This document shows positions 53,326 to 63,251 of a stretch of DNA of 64,000 nt, piece after piece. Every line of letters begins with the position of its first letter. Positions within the stretch are counted from its first letter, which is position 1. Source of the DNA: Taibaiella koreensis (GTDB taxonomy: Bacteria; Bacteroidota; Bacteroidia; Chitinophagales; Chitinophagaceae); contig NZ_QVNU01000011.1 of the NCBI RefSeq assembly GCF_003545715.1, positions 59,660 through 123,659 on the forward strand. Direction: 5' to 3'. A program made the translations under genes and the position numbers. The notes below the pieces were generated by a model that made no database searches, had not been told where the DNA came from, and was given only the letters and a program-made list of their open reading frames with translations.

Positions 53326-56300
53326 TTAAGGATTGACAGATAAGATATGTGCTGCGGAAAGACCTATCAGATTGCCCGATTGGGCAAAGGGCATGATCAT
53401 ACCCGGCAGCTGTCCTACTACGCTGGAAGATATTTGCTCGTAGTCGACGGCACGCTTTTTGGCCAGCTCCAATGTTTCATTCAACATATCCACCAGGTCG
53501 TCCCAACGCCAGTTGCCGGTGATCTGCGGGGTGAGTCCCAGCAGCAGGCATTGCGGTGCTTTTGCATTTGGCTGATTATGATGGAAGCTAATGCCGGAGG
53601 TCTGTTCCCTGGCAGGGATCACATCGATCCATTCGTCGACCAGGATACCGGCCTGGTCACCGGTCAGCTCATAGCTGGCCGGCAGCGAGGCGCCAATAGC
53701 GATCCTGCCTTCCTTGAGCGCGGCGGTATTGCCGGCATTCACGGCGGCGCCAAGCCAGCGTTCGGTGCTATCGCCGGCATAAGGGATCTGCAGCGGCAGG
53801 AAGGGTCTTGAGGCAAAAGCGGTAAATTGCACTGCACCTGCCAGGATAGAGAGCATTTCGTAATCGGCAGCATTCTTACGCACCTTGGCGATGCTACCCA
53901 GCCATTCATCCATCAGCAGTTCATTGCTTTGATTGCCATTGTCCTGCAGCAGGGAGCTGCTACCGTTGAGCATCGGGACAAAATAGGCCTGCTCCTGGGG
54001 CCGGATGCTGAACAGGGGCAATACGGCAAAGGATCCGCCAAATATAGCTTTCAGACTATCAATCGCCCCATTGACAAAGGGAACAGGATCATCGGCGGGC
54101 CCCGGCACCGGAATGGTGAAATTGCTGGCCGTGATCCGTGCCTGTGCCTGTGCGAGCACAGAGGCGCCCCAGGCTTTTAGTGTTTCCTCAGCTTCCGCAT
54201 CGGTATCGTTGATAAACTCATATACCGTTTGCTCAAAACCAAACCGACTCAGCACGTACAACGCATCGGATACCGCGGTGAAGCTGAATGGTCCTGTAAG
54301 CGCCGTATTCAGATCATTCTTTGCGGTAATGAGTACCGACCTGGCCGTTGTCGCCCGGGTATTGATCTCGGTAATATTATACAGCCTCAGCGTCTCCTGG
54401 GCTTCTCCCGGCAGCATGTAATCGTGGGTAGTCAGCGGACGGGAAGCCGTGATCACTTTACGGGCATAAAGCAATACGGGTAGTACTTCTGTAAAGGAAA
54501 TATTACTGGCTCCGGTGGTCGGTGCGTAGTTAATGGTCAGTGTGGTCGCCCTTGTATAGCCGTAGGTTTTCCTGACATACTTTTTTACGATAAGGGAAAG
54601 CATCGAATCGTCGTCAGCCAGTTCCTCGCCTACCAGGTACATAAGATCGGCAGGCTGCAGCGCAAGCTCCGCTGCCGTCACTACCTGGCTGTTATGGTCC
54701 TGGTCGGTCACCGTACAGATGATATTGCCAGGGGCAGGCAGTATTCCCGACAGCCATTTGTTGATATAGGGCTCGGCGTCTTTCCTGCGGCTGTCGACCC
54801 CACCATCCCAGTCATTGAACAGCTCCGACACATCGGCAGTCGTGAAATGCATGGTGAAACGCTGTCCTACTTCGAGGCCCGACTTGGGGGAGCTCACCAC
54901 ATCGGGCTCCGCCACCAGGTTGCCTTTGGATATGGCATCGGCGATGGCGCCCCCTTTTACCGGGTTGCCCTGCACTACATGAAACAAGCCCTCCGCCATG
55001 GCAATATCGCCCACAGCGTCCATCAGGTCCCATATCCAGTCTATCTCAGTTTGCAGCGGATTGTACAGCGGATCGCCACTGCCGATACCTCCGTTTGCAG
55101 CTATGGTACTGATGTTCCCGTCTGTCTTATATATCTCTATGACCTTTGCGCCATTGATTACATTCCTGGCTTTTACCTTATCCACAATACCGGGTTGCGT
55201 ATTGGGATCGACTACGAAGGCATCGACCGGGTAATACCGCCTCAGGTTCTGGATCAGCGGATTTACATTAAGCGCATTATGGAAGGTATGCAACCGGCGT
55301 TCCAGCTCAAAGCCGAGCAGCACACTAAGGTTTTGCCCGTTCCTTATCCCATCCATAATATCGAGCGCTGCTCTTACACGCTCTGAAGAAAGATTGACGG
55401 ATAAAGGGTTTTCCATATTGCTGTTTGCCCTGTCGGTATATCCGCTAAGCATCACCGCGCCGGTAACGGCCTGGTTGATCGAAGGGGCATGGATATAACC
55501 TTTGTTGCTGAGGTCGTGCACAATGCCGCTCTCAAACTGGCCATCCTGCGTAGGTGGCGGTACAGGTTGCAGATCTGTAGTGCGGCGCACATCGGTTACC
55601 CAGCCATAAGCTCCCAGGTAAATACCCATATTGCGGGCACTGCTGCCATCCCGGATGCCACGCAGCGCGTTGAGCCTTTGGTTGACGAGCGCCAGCCGCC
55701 AGGTATCGAAGCGGTAAGATACCGAATCGACCATTTCGGCCGTAAGCAGGTTAAGGTCTCTTACATTAACCCTTGTCAGTTGCAGCAAGGAAGCTTTGGC
55801 CTCTACGAGGTTTTTCATTTCCGGTATTCTATCACCCTTGGCGGTGCTCAGATAGGTACTGATGGTTACCTCTTTGTAAGGCGTTTGCATCAGCTGCAGG
55901 CGGCTGGGACCGTAGGTGAGCGCTCCCATGGGGCCTACCTGGCCCTCTGCATCTCTTTGAAAAGTGGGAGGGCTTGCCGACTCGACAATATTGACAAATT
56001 CAGATTCTCCTCTCTGGCTTTCGTCTATTCTCAGCAGTTCACAGGCGGCTTCATAGAACTCAAGCATCAGCGACTGCCTTACAAACCGGTACAGCATATT
56101 ATTCTTCAGAAAACGGTCGTTATCCTTATCGCTGAGTCCAAGGGACGAAAAATCCTCATCTCTTAATTGGTCAAAAGTAGCACGGTACAACACTTCCAGC
56201 ATATTGTACTTCCGCTTGCCTATTTTTGGTAATGGCGCATCAGGCGGTGTATTATCGTCGGCCACGAGCGCTAAGCTCATATTCGACTGGGTTTCCAGGT

Positions 56301-58176
56301 AATTGATCTGAACACTTTTGTGATCATACTGCAAGGGAAGCCCCGATTCCGAGATCGTTCTTTCCATGCGGCTCATTTGCTCCTGGCTCCAGCGCTCCCG
56401 TTGTTCCGGGTATTTCAGCGCCGCGTATTCAAGATTGTTCCAGATATAGCCTGCACCCACACCCACCCTTTGCACATACTCGGTGGATACGGCATGCTGT
56501 GACAGGACATCGGATAGCTGCTGCACGGGTGACGAAGAAGGCGGGCTTGCCGCACGTGCCAGGCCACTGAAACCCACATGTTCCAGCGAAGCGACGGCAT
56601 TGGTCCAGTGCCTGTCCAACGCCGCAGTATAGTCAAATATCCTCCGGTACAGACCGGCATTAGGATCGGTGTCCCAGTTGATGCGGGAGTATACGCTTGC
56701 GGGAAGTATGCCATAAGGCTGCGTTCCCGAACGTATGGAGGGTAAAGCGCCCCGGCTGCGCACATAATCGGAAAAAAATTGCTTCAGCTCGTTGTTATTA
56801 GAACTACGGGTACCGAATATGGGCATCAGCTCATTTGCCGTATAGCCAAAACTTACCTGGTACAGGAGATTGCCGGTATTCATGGCATTGCTGATGTCGG
56901 TCCCGTTACTTTGGAAAATATGGTACATCACGTCGAAGTCGATGCCCAGGGCCTCACACAGCACCTGGCCGTCTTTCTTCTGCCGCTGAACATATACCGG
57001 GTTGAACAGCGCTTGTCCCTGCTCTGTAGCAAATGTGGTATTGTTGCCGAACTCCACAAAGCTATAACCGGCATAATCGGTATCGGTATTGTTGGTGCTG
57101 GTGCCTTGCTTCAGCAAAGAGAAGCCATCGGTATAGTGGTGATTGTTGATAAGCGCCTGCAGCCTGTTTTGCGACTCGGTAACGTTCAGCGAAGACTTCA
57201 CGCCCAGCACCAGTATCTTCGAAAAGCCATTGTTGTACTGGCTATCGGTAAGGCCGATACGCGCGCCCAGGCCGTTGGCAATGGCGGCGTCGAAATCGAT
57301 CATCCAGTCTACATTCGGGTTGGCCACCAGCTCATTCTTCCTGCCGGCTATATTCTGCTGATCGAATGACATGGGATCGGCTGAAGGATCATCGGGATCG
57401 ATGGTCGGGTCGATACCCATTTTCAATTCGTCGGGAATGTTCGCTGTCTGGTAGGTGATCAGGCTGCCGTCGTTAGCATAAGCATAGATCACGAAAGCAT
57501 CGGGCATAATATTGGTCACAGGCTGCTTGCTCCAGGAACCCTGCTTCGGTGTCAGCACCGGAAAATCGAGCGGATCGGAAGGGTTGGCCGTGACAAGATT
57601 AACGGGTTTCATCTGCAGGGCAACCCAGGCCGCCCGTTCTGCGCCGAAGCTGCGGCAAAGCAGGTCCCAGGCCTGTACCCGGTCCAGGTTGGCCGGGTTA
57701 TCGACCCAGCTGCGCCAGTAACGCATAGCTTCATCCATTTCGCTTTGCGTGAGCGCTTCTTCATGGGTATCAACTGCAATATCGTCGGGATAGATACGCA
57801 CCCAAAGCTGACGGGCCTGTTCAGTAGAGAAGGCGGTTTCGATCCTGACAGGAAAGAAGAGGATCGGGTACCGGTCGTTCATCTGGTTCACCAGGTTGGT
57901 GAAGCCTCCGAACGACTCCTGAAGGGTTGCCACCATATCCCGCTCCTTACTATTCAGCTCTGTCCAGTTAAAGCTGAGATCTTTGATCTTTGCTTTATGC
58001 TGCTCGATGTTTCTTTGAAACTCTTCGCCTTTGCTGTTCCGGTTCAGCGCATCCAGGAGCAGGTATTGGTTTGTTATCAGCCCCTGTTTCTCCAGGTATA
58101 TATTGCCGTTGAGCTCTGTTTTTTGAAGACGCAGATCGGTGATCTGCTGCACTAGTGCATCAAATTCTTTTGCCAT
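53326..58176 (-). CDS. Large operon protein B (1616 residues), family not recognised
   Basis: A 1616-residue soluble protein. It has an N-terminal coiled-coil-like segment (residues 1-100, rich in Leu, Gln, Glu, Lys), then a long mixed alpha/beta body with no Walker, protease, nuclease or transferase motif that I can see. Near residues 480-500 there is GTRSSNNNELKQFFSDYVRSRG. The last 110 residues look most conserved: GILVDEWIDVIP, then a His-rich FHHNQPNAKAPQCLLLG and ETLELAKKRAVDYEQ. I recall similar C-termini in hypothetical proteins of other phyla but cannot verify it. No signal peptide. The gene is 18 bases after the delta-60-repeat gene and 12 before the 608-residue gene. Confidence 0.78.
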   Translation of the reverse strand: MAKEFDALVQQITDLRLQKTELNGNIYLEKQGLITNQYLLLDALNRNSKGEEFQRNIEQHKAKIKDLSFNWTELNSKERDMVATLQESFGGFTNLVNQMNDRYPILFFPVRIETAFSTEQARQLWVRIYPDDIAVDTHEEALTQSEMDEAMRYWRSWVDNPANLDRVQAWDLLCRSFGAERAAWVALQMKPVNLVTANPSDPLDFPVLTPKQGSWSKQPVTNIMPDAFVIYAYANDGSLITYQTANIPDELKMGIDPTIDPDDPSADPMSFDQQNIAGRKNELVANPNVDWMIDFDAAIANGLGARIGLTDSQYNNGFSKILVLGVKSSLNVTESQNRLQALINNHHYTDGFSLLKQGTSTNNTDTDYAGYSFVEFGNNTTFATEQGQALFNPVYVQRQKKDGQVLCEALGIDFDVMYHIFQSNGTDISNAMNTGNLLYQVSFGYTANELMPIFGTRSSNNNELKQFFSDYVRSRGALPSIRSGTQPYGILPASVYSRINWDTDPNAGLYRRIFDYTAALDRHWTNAVASLEHVGFSGLARAASPPSSSPVQQLSDVLSQHAVSTEYVQRVGVGAGYIWNNLEYAALKYPEQRERWSQEQMSRMERTISESGLPLQYDHKSVQINYLETQSNMSLALVADDNTPPDAPLPKIGKRKYNMLEVLYRATFDQLRDEDFSSLGLSDKDNDRFLKNNMLYRFVRQSLMLEFYEAACELLRIDESQRGESEFVNIVESASPPTFQRDAEGQVGPMGALTYGPSRLQLMQTPYKEVTISTYLSTAKGDRIPEMKNLVEAKASLLQLTRVNVRDLNLLTAEMVDSVSYRFDTWRLALVNQRLNALRGIRDGSSARNMGIYLGAYGWVTDVRRTTDLQPVPPPTQDGQFESGIVHDLSNKGYIHAPSINQAVTGAVMLSGYTDRANSNMENPLSVNLSSERVRAALDIMDGIRNGQNLSVLLGFELERRLHTFHNALNVNPLIQNLRRYYPVDAFVVDPNTQPGIVDKVKARNVINGAKVIEIYKTDGNISTIAANGGIGSGDPLYNPLQTEIDWIWDLMDAVGDIAMAEGLFHVVQGNPVKGGAIADAISKGNLVAEPDVVSSPKSGLEVGQRFTMHFTTADVSELFNDWDGGVDSRRKDAEPYINKWLSGILPAPGNIICTVTDQDHNSQVVTAAELALQPADLMYLVGEELADDDSMLSLIVKKYVRKTYGYTRATTLTINYAPTTGASNISFTEVLPVLLYARKVITASRPLTTHDYMLPGEAQETLRLYNITEINTRATTARSVLITAKNDLNTALTGPFSFTAVSDALYVLSRFGFEQTVYEFINDTDAEAEETLKAWGASVLAQAQARITASNFTIPVPGPADDPVPFVNGAIDSLKAIFGGSFAVLPLFSIRPQEQAYFVPMLNGSSSLLQDNGNQSNELLMDEWLGSIAKVRKNAADYEMLSILAGAVQFTAFASRPFLPLQIPYAGDSTERWLGAAVNAGNTAALKEGRIAIGASLPASYELTGDQAGILVDEWIDVIPAREQTSGISFHHNQPNAKAPQCLLLGLTPQITGNWRWDDLVDMLNETLELAKKRAVDYEQISSSVVGQLPGMIMPFAQSGNLIGLSAAHILSVNP

Positions 58177-58194
58177 GGTGATATCGTGTTTACT

Positions 58195-60054
58195 TTATCT
58201 TTTGGTGATCTTAAATACTTGTGACCTGCCATCGACGGCGGTAACCAGGACGAAATACATCCCTGAAGGCCAGGCGCCCGCATCGAAGCGGAGCTGCGAT
58301 CCTTCATGTCCCCGCAGCACGCCTGCTACTTTTCCCAGCATATCGGTAACGGTAACCGACGCCAGCCGCACCTTTCCAGGCAGCCCATCTACGACGAGCT
58401 CGCTACCCACCGGGTTCGGATAGAGCCTCACATCGCCGGCCAGCGCCATCTCTCCTATCCCGGAGTACGGCGTTACCGTCAACAATGCTACATCAGAGGT
58501 ATCAGCACAGACACCTGTAATGCCCACTACCCGGAACCGCTGGCCATTGTTGGCCGCCGTGAGCGGGCTAATCGTTAGCGTCGCTGTCGTTACCCCTGCA
58601 TATTGTCCGCCGTTGCTCAGGGTGTTCCACCCCAATGTGCCTTCGGCTTGCCACTGGTATACAGCCGAAGGAGACGAGCCGGCAACCGTAAATGTAGCGG
58701 TATTACCCGCGGGTATGCTGACGTTAGCAGGTTGCGTGGTGATCGTCATAGCGCAGCTGCCGTACCGCCCCATACAGGCCGCATAGGTAAGCCCGGCAGA
58801 ACCACCATCGTAGACACCTGCCAGGAACACCTTGCCATCGGGCCGGTAGAACAGATTGCCGGTAAAGTGTTCGGTATCGGTAGCGAAACTGTCTTCTATC
58901 GCGCCGTCGCCACCCCATTCATTGTCGGGTGCGCCGTTAGGCAGGTAACGCAGCATCAGGAAATCGGACTTGCCGAGATTGGTCTGATTAACGAGACCTA
59001 AAGCCAGTATTTTATTGTCACTGCTTTGAATTACAGGTTGCAGGCCCCTTACATTAAACCCGATATCGGTGAGCACTTTTCCGCCGGTACCAAAGGTATT
59101 GTCGGGCGAACCGTCGGCGTTCAGCCGGGCCAGGGCCGCCTGCTGCTTACCAAACACGGAAGGGTCGGTATAGCTTCCGCCGATCACGATCTTGTTGTCT
59201 GCCTGCAGCACAAGATTGCTGCTGTAAACATGATTGGCAAAAGATATGGTCGCCAGTCCGCTGGTCCCGAAACTGTTGTCCTTACTGCCATCTGCATTGT
59301 ACCGGAGCACGGTGAACGGCCTGGGTGTGCCGGTGGTCCGTACCAGATCGGTTACGATCTTACCGTCGGCCTGCACCTGCATGTCCAGGATATAAGAGAA
59401 AAATCCCAGGTCTTCCGTTACGGAAATACCGCCGGTGCCGAAAGTGTTGTCCAGCGAGCCATCGGCATTCAACCGCACCAGCGCGGGTGCATCGGTCAGT
59501 GTACCGGCGCGGCCACCGATCAGTATTTTGCCATCACTCAGTACTTTGATCACGGTAGCATAATCGTCTCCGGCTACGGTTATGGGTACGATCTTATAGC
59601 CATTATCCCCAAAAGAAGAATCTACACCGCCATCTGCTTTTAAGCGGGCAATGAGAAAACTTTGTTTGGAAGCGGTAGTATTGCCCCCGCCCAGGAGGAT
59701 CTTGTCGTCGGCCTGTATGGCCATACAACGTAAAGATTCCATATTTCCCGGAATGGGTACAAAGCTGCTGTTACCCGCAGTACCGAAAGTGTTGTCCACA
59801 CCGCCATCGGCCAGGAACCGCCTGGCGAATATATCGAAACTGGTACCGGTGTTCCGTCTCCGGGCACCGGCCACCAGTTTACCGTCTGATTGGAAGGCAA
59901 ATCCCGCGCCTCCTGTGATATAGGAGATCGAGTCTATTGTTGTCGCAAACTTACCTGCTGTACCGAAGGTTGGATCCGGCTCGCCCGTCTGGGCATAAGC
60001 AGTCATGATGAATAAGCAGAAGCCCAGCGTCAGTACAGGAATTACATGTTTCAT
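58195..60054 (-). CDS. T9SS-secreted delta-60-repeat protein
   Basis: A 619-residue exported protein with a signal peptide (residues 1-21, ending AYAQ). About seven or eight delta-60 repeats occupy residues 25-425; each contains a copy of RLNADGSLDNTFGTGG with variations, and the intervening segments read FAIQADGKIL-like. An Ig-like domain follows (about 435-525: TQPANVSIPAGNTATF, YQWQAEG). The last 80 residues form a type A T9SS sorting domain (RLYPNPVGSEL to FKITKR). It should therefore be secreted or attached to the cell surface. It is embedded in an operon whose other large products have no export signal, an odd combination. Confidence 0.9.
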   Translation of the reverse strand: MKHVIPVLTLGFCLFIMTAYAQTGEPDPTFGTAGKFATTIDSISYITGGAGFAFQSDGKLVAGARRRNTGTSFDIFARRFLADGGVDNTFGTAGNSSFVPIPGNMESLRCMAIQADDKILLGGGNTTASKQSFLIARLKADGGVDSSFGDNGYKIVPITVAGDDYATVIKVLSDGKILIGGRAGTLTDAPALVRLNADGSLDNTFGTGGISVTEDLGFFSYILDMQVQADGKIVTDLVRTTGTPRPFTVLRYNADGSKDNSFGTSGLATISFANHVYSSNLVLQADNKIVIGGSYTDPSVFGKQQAALARLNADGSPDNTFGTGGKVLTDIGFNVRGLQPVIQSSDNKILALGLVNQTNLGKSDFLMLRYLPNGAPDNEWGGDGAIEDSFATDTEHFTGNLFYRPDGKVFLAGVYDGGSAGLTYAACMGRYGSCAMTITTQPANVSIPAGNTATFTVAGSSPSAVYQWQAEGTLGWNTLSNGGQYAGVTTATLTISPLTAANNGQRFRVVGITGVCADTSDVALLTVTPYSGIGEMALAGDVRLYPNPVGSELVVDGLPGKVRLASVTVTDMLGKVAGVLRGHEGSQLRFDAGAWPSGMYFVLVTAVDGRSQVFKITKR

Positions 60055-60091
60055 ATCATCTTGCTTTATCTTTCGTTGTCGTCATTTTGCC

Positions 60092-63067
60092 CTAAGCGGG
60101 GATAAGTCCCTGGGCATGCACGTTCAGCTTCACAGGTGATTGTTGCAGCGCATAGGCTATGGTAGCCCCGTTCCAGTTCCATTTGATGAGGTCGGGATTA
60201 TCGTTAGCATCAAAATTCCTGGCGGTTTCCACAAAACCTTCACCTGCCGGATCGGCCTTGATCTCGGCCCAGCTCAGATGGTTCCAGTCGGCGATATTGG
60301 GAATGCCTCCCGTTATGGGCGCACTGGCTTCATCGGCGCCGAAGCGGATCTCCCCCACCCGCTCCTGGAATACGACAAAATAGCCGGGCTTTGTAAGATC
60401 GTCGAGGCCCTTGCCCCTTATGGTCGCCGCATCTTTGGGAAAGCCGAGCAGGTATATATCCGGCTCCACATGCCCGGTAAATATCGGCAGCACCTCGGTA
60501 TTGGCCACGGGCACCCTGGGCTCATTTTGAGGGTTAGGCACACCGGTCTTCCAGGCCGCCTGCTGCAGGTAGATCATCGTTCCCGGGTACTTCCGCAGCA
60601 GTTCTCCCCTTATGGTCAGGATCAGCAGTCCGGTGGCTTCCGTCATGTCCTTACGCGCGTTATTGGCGCCCAGTTGGGTCAATGGGGCTGTTGGATTACC
60701 GGCCGGTGAACGCCATTGATGTATATCTTCGATATCCCTGTACCGCTCCAGGTCAAAGACGACCTGCTTCTGGTCAACAGCTACGAGGTTGGTAACCGAA
60801 CTGTTGTATCCCCAGAAGAACGAGAAGCAGGTACCGCGCTGATCGGTAGGATAACCGCGCCATAGCAGCTCCCGGCCCATTTCGTAGTTCAGGCCCAGCA
60901 TATAAGCTTCAATATACTTCTGATCGGTCTTCAGGATATTGATCGAGTTCATCTCGATATCGTTGAGCCCGGGCATGATCCAATCGGGCGACAAGGCCGC
61001 CAGCTCGGCATACATGGGGGTCTTGATCCGCGGCGCGGCCATAATGAAATTGGTGTCGGGTACATTGACGGGATTACCATCAACCGCACTGAGCTTGATG
61101 GTGCTTTTGGCTATCCCTACGGCGTTATTATAAGGCTCGGTCCGCTTCAGGATGATATTAACTGCAGCGTTCATATCGAGACCGCTATTGACCTGGAAAG
61201 AATACTGGGGTAATGACTGGAGCACGCCATGCAGCGAAGCGATAGCATTGACCATTACCTGGGTTGCAGGCGCATTAGGACCGGGAACAGGTGTGCTGCT
61301 GATGATACCGGGATTGGCAAACTGGAAACCGGCATTGGGTTGCAGCGACAAGGTAAAGGAAGGCGTGAGCTGACTGGCGTTCCAGACACTATAATTCGTC
61401 TGACCCAGCGGCGCCTGGTACGCTGTTGCCGGTAATACGGTTCCGTTATTGACGCCGGAGATCAGCTCTGTGGTAGTGACCTGGGTATTGGTCGTCAGCG
61501 CTATTCCTGTTACCAGGGGACCGCCCGGCCTTGTCAGCCGGCGGAAAGCTCCGGAAAGCATAGTCACCGGGATAGCGCTATTATCTACATCCTTATACAC
61601 CGTAGCCGTCTCCGGGTTATTGCGTATGCGTTGGTGTATGGGGGCCGAGATATTGACCAGGAGCTCCTGGTTCAGCGATTTCAGGTGTTTGTTGTACAGC
61701 GCCAGATTGGCCTGCCGTGATATCTGTAATTGCCTCAGCTTACGATTGGCTTCCAGCACCTCGCCTATCTGCGCCCAGGCAATATCCATATACTGTTCCT
61801 GGTTCCGGCGCACGGTTTCTACACCCGCTCCGGCAAATAAGCGATACCGGGGATCGAGGTTGGCCTCCTGCAGCCAATCGGGTGTGCCACTTACGGCATC
61901 GACCTTATCCTTGGCGGCATGCCAGCGACCGTAGATCGGCGGCGCGATAATGGGATCGCCATAGGCGCCGGCATTCAGTATCTCGGTCGGCTCATTGATA
62001 ATATCCCTTATCTTTTTCGCATACAGGTTGGTATCGGTAGTATTCCAGTTGTCGCTGACGGCATTCACCGGCTTGACCACACCTTGCAAATTGATCACAG
62101 GCGTTGGCGGGGCTACGGCCTCCAATTGCTGGTTATTGCTCTTTTGCAGGTCTACGGCGCGCTTACCCACATCAGCGCCCAGTATCCTTGGCTGCAACAG
62201 GCGCACGAGCGACTCAAAATCGCCGGCAGCACCGGTCTTGAAATACCACTGGTGGTATATGGGAAACTCGGCTCCGGCAACTGTATCGCTCTTCCAGGCG
62301 CCGGCCAGCCTGTCGGGCACCGGAGCGCCAAAAGGGTCTTGCCCCAGGCCTGTTCGCCTGCCGGTTTCGTATGTCGGTATCAGAAAGACCGTATAGCCGG
62401 TATTGGGCTGCAGCCGCCTGGTAGACAGCAATCGGGATACCGCGCGATCGGGATCATTATTCAGAATGCCTTTCAGCTTGGTTACGGCCGGTCCTATATT
62501 GTCGCCTATCGGAGCCGTATCAGACGCACCGATATTGTCGTTCACATGCACGTGCGCCGTGGCCCACAATTCGCTCTGGACGGGAAAGATCGTTCCGGCA
62601 ATTTTCTTGGTGCGAAAGGCCGGCTTGCCATTAGGCGCAGTGAACAATTCAAATTCATCATCTTTTAAAGTAACCAGTGTGATCCAGGGTCGCAGTTGGT
62701 ATTTGTATCCGGGGCCGGTATTGGCATTATGCTCCTTGGCCGGTGTATAGCGCCAGCAAAAATCTTCGTCATAAAACTCGATATAGGGCAGGTAATTGGG
62801 CTCAAAATTGGTCACCCAATTGGCCGGACTTACTTTAACGATCGCATTGCTGTTGATGCTGATGATATCGGAAGGCCCTTTGAGCGCGAATTGCTTTGTG
62901 GTATCGGTAGAACCTGCGGCGCCGCCAACGCTGGTGGTCGCCAGGGTGATCTTCAGATCGAAGGTGGCCCGCTGGCCCGGTGTGGGACCAGGACTGGCAT
63001 CATCATCGGTAATGCGTGTATTGAGGCCCTGGCGCAGAAAAGGCAGAAATGAATAATGTCCTGACAT
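60092..63067 (-). CDS. Large operon protein A (991 residues), family not recognised
   Basis: A 991-residue soluble protein with no signal peptide or membrane helix. The N-terminal 330 residues appear mostly beta (FLPFLRQGLNTRI, YIEFYDEDFCWRYTPA, KYQLRPWITLVTLKDDEFE). The middle has LDPRYRLFAGAGVETVRRNQEQYMDIAWAQIGEV followed by a helical stretch. The C-terminus has a run of conserved-looking blocks: PDIYLLGFPKD, PGYFVVFQERVGEIRFG, DWNHLSWAEI, SPVKLNVHAQG. I recall the pattern 'PGWFFVLQEQPTEPRFG' in hypothetical proteins of Actinobacteria. This is the first complete gene of the operon, 37 bases upstream of the delta-60 gene. Confidence 0.77.
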   Translation of the reverse strand: MSGHYSFLPFLRQGLNTRITDDDASPGPTPGQRATFDLKITLATTSVGGAAGSTDTTKQFALKGPSDIISINSNAIVKVSPANWVTNFEPNYLPYIEFYDEDFCWRYTPAKEHNANTGPGYKYQLRPWITLVTLKDDEFELFTAPNGKPAFRTKKIAGTIFPVQSELWATAHVHVNDNIGASDTAPIGDNIGPAVTKLKGILNNDPDRAVSRLLSTRRLQPNTGYTVFLIPTYETGRRTGLGQDPFGAPVPDRLAGAWKSDTVAGAEFPIYHQWYFKTGAAGDFESLVRLLQPRILGADVGKRAVDLQKSNNQQLEAVAPPTPVINLQGVVKPVNAVSDNWNTTDTNLYAKKIRDIINEPTEILNAGAYGDPIIAPPIYGRWHAAKDKVDAVSGTPDWLQEANLDPRYRLFAGAGVETVRRNQEQYMDIAWAQIGEVLEANRKLRQLQISRQANLALYNKHLKSLNQELLVNISAPIHQRIRNNPETATVYKDVDNSAIPVTMLSGAFRRLTRPGGPLVTGIALTTNTQVTTTELISGVNNGTVLPATAYQAPLGQTNYSVWNASQLTPSFTLSLQPNAGFQFANPGIISSTPVPGPNAPATQVMVNAIASLHGVLQSLPQYSFQVNSGLDMNAAVNIILKRTEPYNNAVGIAKSTIKLSAVDGNPVNVPDTNFIMAAPRIKTPMYAELAALSPDWIMPGLNDIEMNSINILKTDQKYIEAYMLGLNYEMGRELLWRGYPTDQRGTCFSFFWGYNSSVTNLVAVDQKQVVFDLERYRDIEDIHQWRSPAGNPTAPLTQLGANNARKDMTEATGLLILTIRGELLRKYPGTMIYLQQAAWKTGVPNPQNEPRVPVANTEVLPIFTGHVEPDIYLLGFPKDAATIRGKGLDDLTKPGYFVVFQERVGEIRFGADEASAPITGGIPNIADWNHLSWAEIKADPAGEGFVETARNFDANDNPDLIKWNWNGATIAYALQQSPVKLNVHAQGLIPA

Positions 63068-63251
63068 ATAGCTATACTGCTTTTATGGTGATTGGATGGA
63101 TGCTCTTTGCAAAAAGGCCGCAACCCTGTTTTACACAAACTTTAAACGGCCTGCTGCCTCATTGTAAAGCTCCTTGTTTTTGGCTGAAAGCCCATAAAGA
63201 GCCAACAGGAAAAAGCCAGTAACTTTCCAGGCTTTTACCTGTATATTATTG
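63068..63251. other. Intergenic region in front of the large-protein operon
   Basis: 184 bases with a terminator for the upstream gene at 63211-63236 and no perfect promoter. On the minus strand TTTG followed by a T-rich TTTTTG about 20 bases later may be a weak promoter for the operon starting at 63067. Confidence 0.4.
63211..63236 (-). terminator. Terminator of the partial gene at the window end
   Basis: On the minus strand AAAAGCC (63236-63230) and GGCTTTT (63217-63211) form a 7-bp stem with a 12-base loop, followed by TT. It begins 16 bases after the stop codon of the partial gene. Confidence 0.65.

Noticed and set aside
54694..55386. 230-codon plus-strand frame within the 1616-residue gene
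   Set aside because: Antisense shadow; low-complexity mix of His/Tyr/Ile and no conserved motif.
51487..63067. Reading the large-protein operon as phage tail or contractile injection system
   Set aside because: No sheath, tube, baseplate, LysM, spike or AAA+ gene is present and no motif matches those families; the idea cannot be supported from this window.
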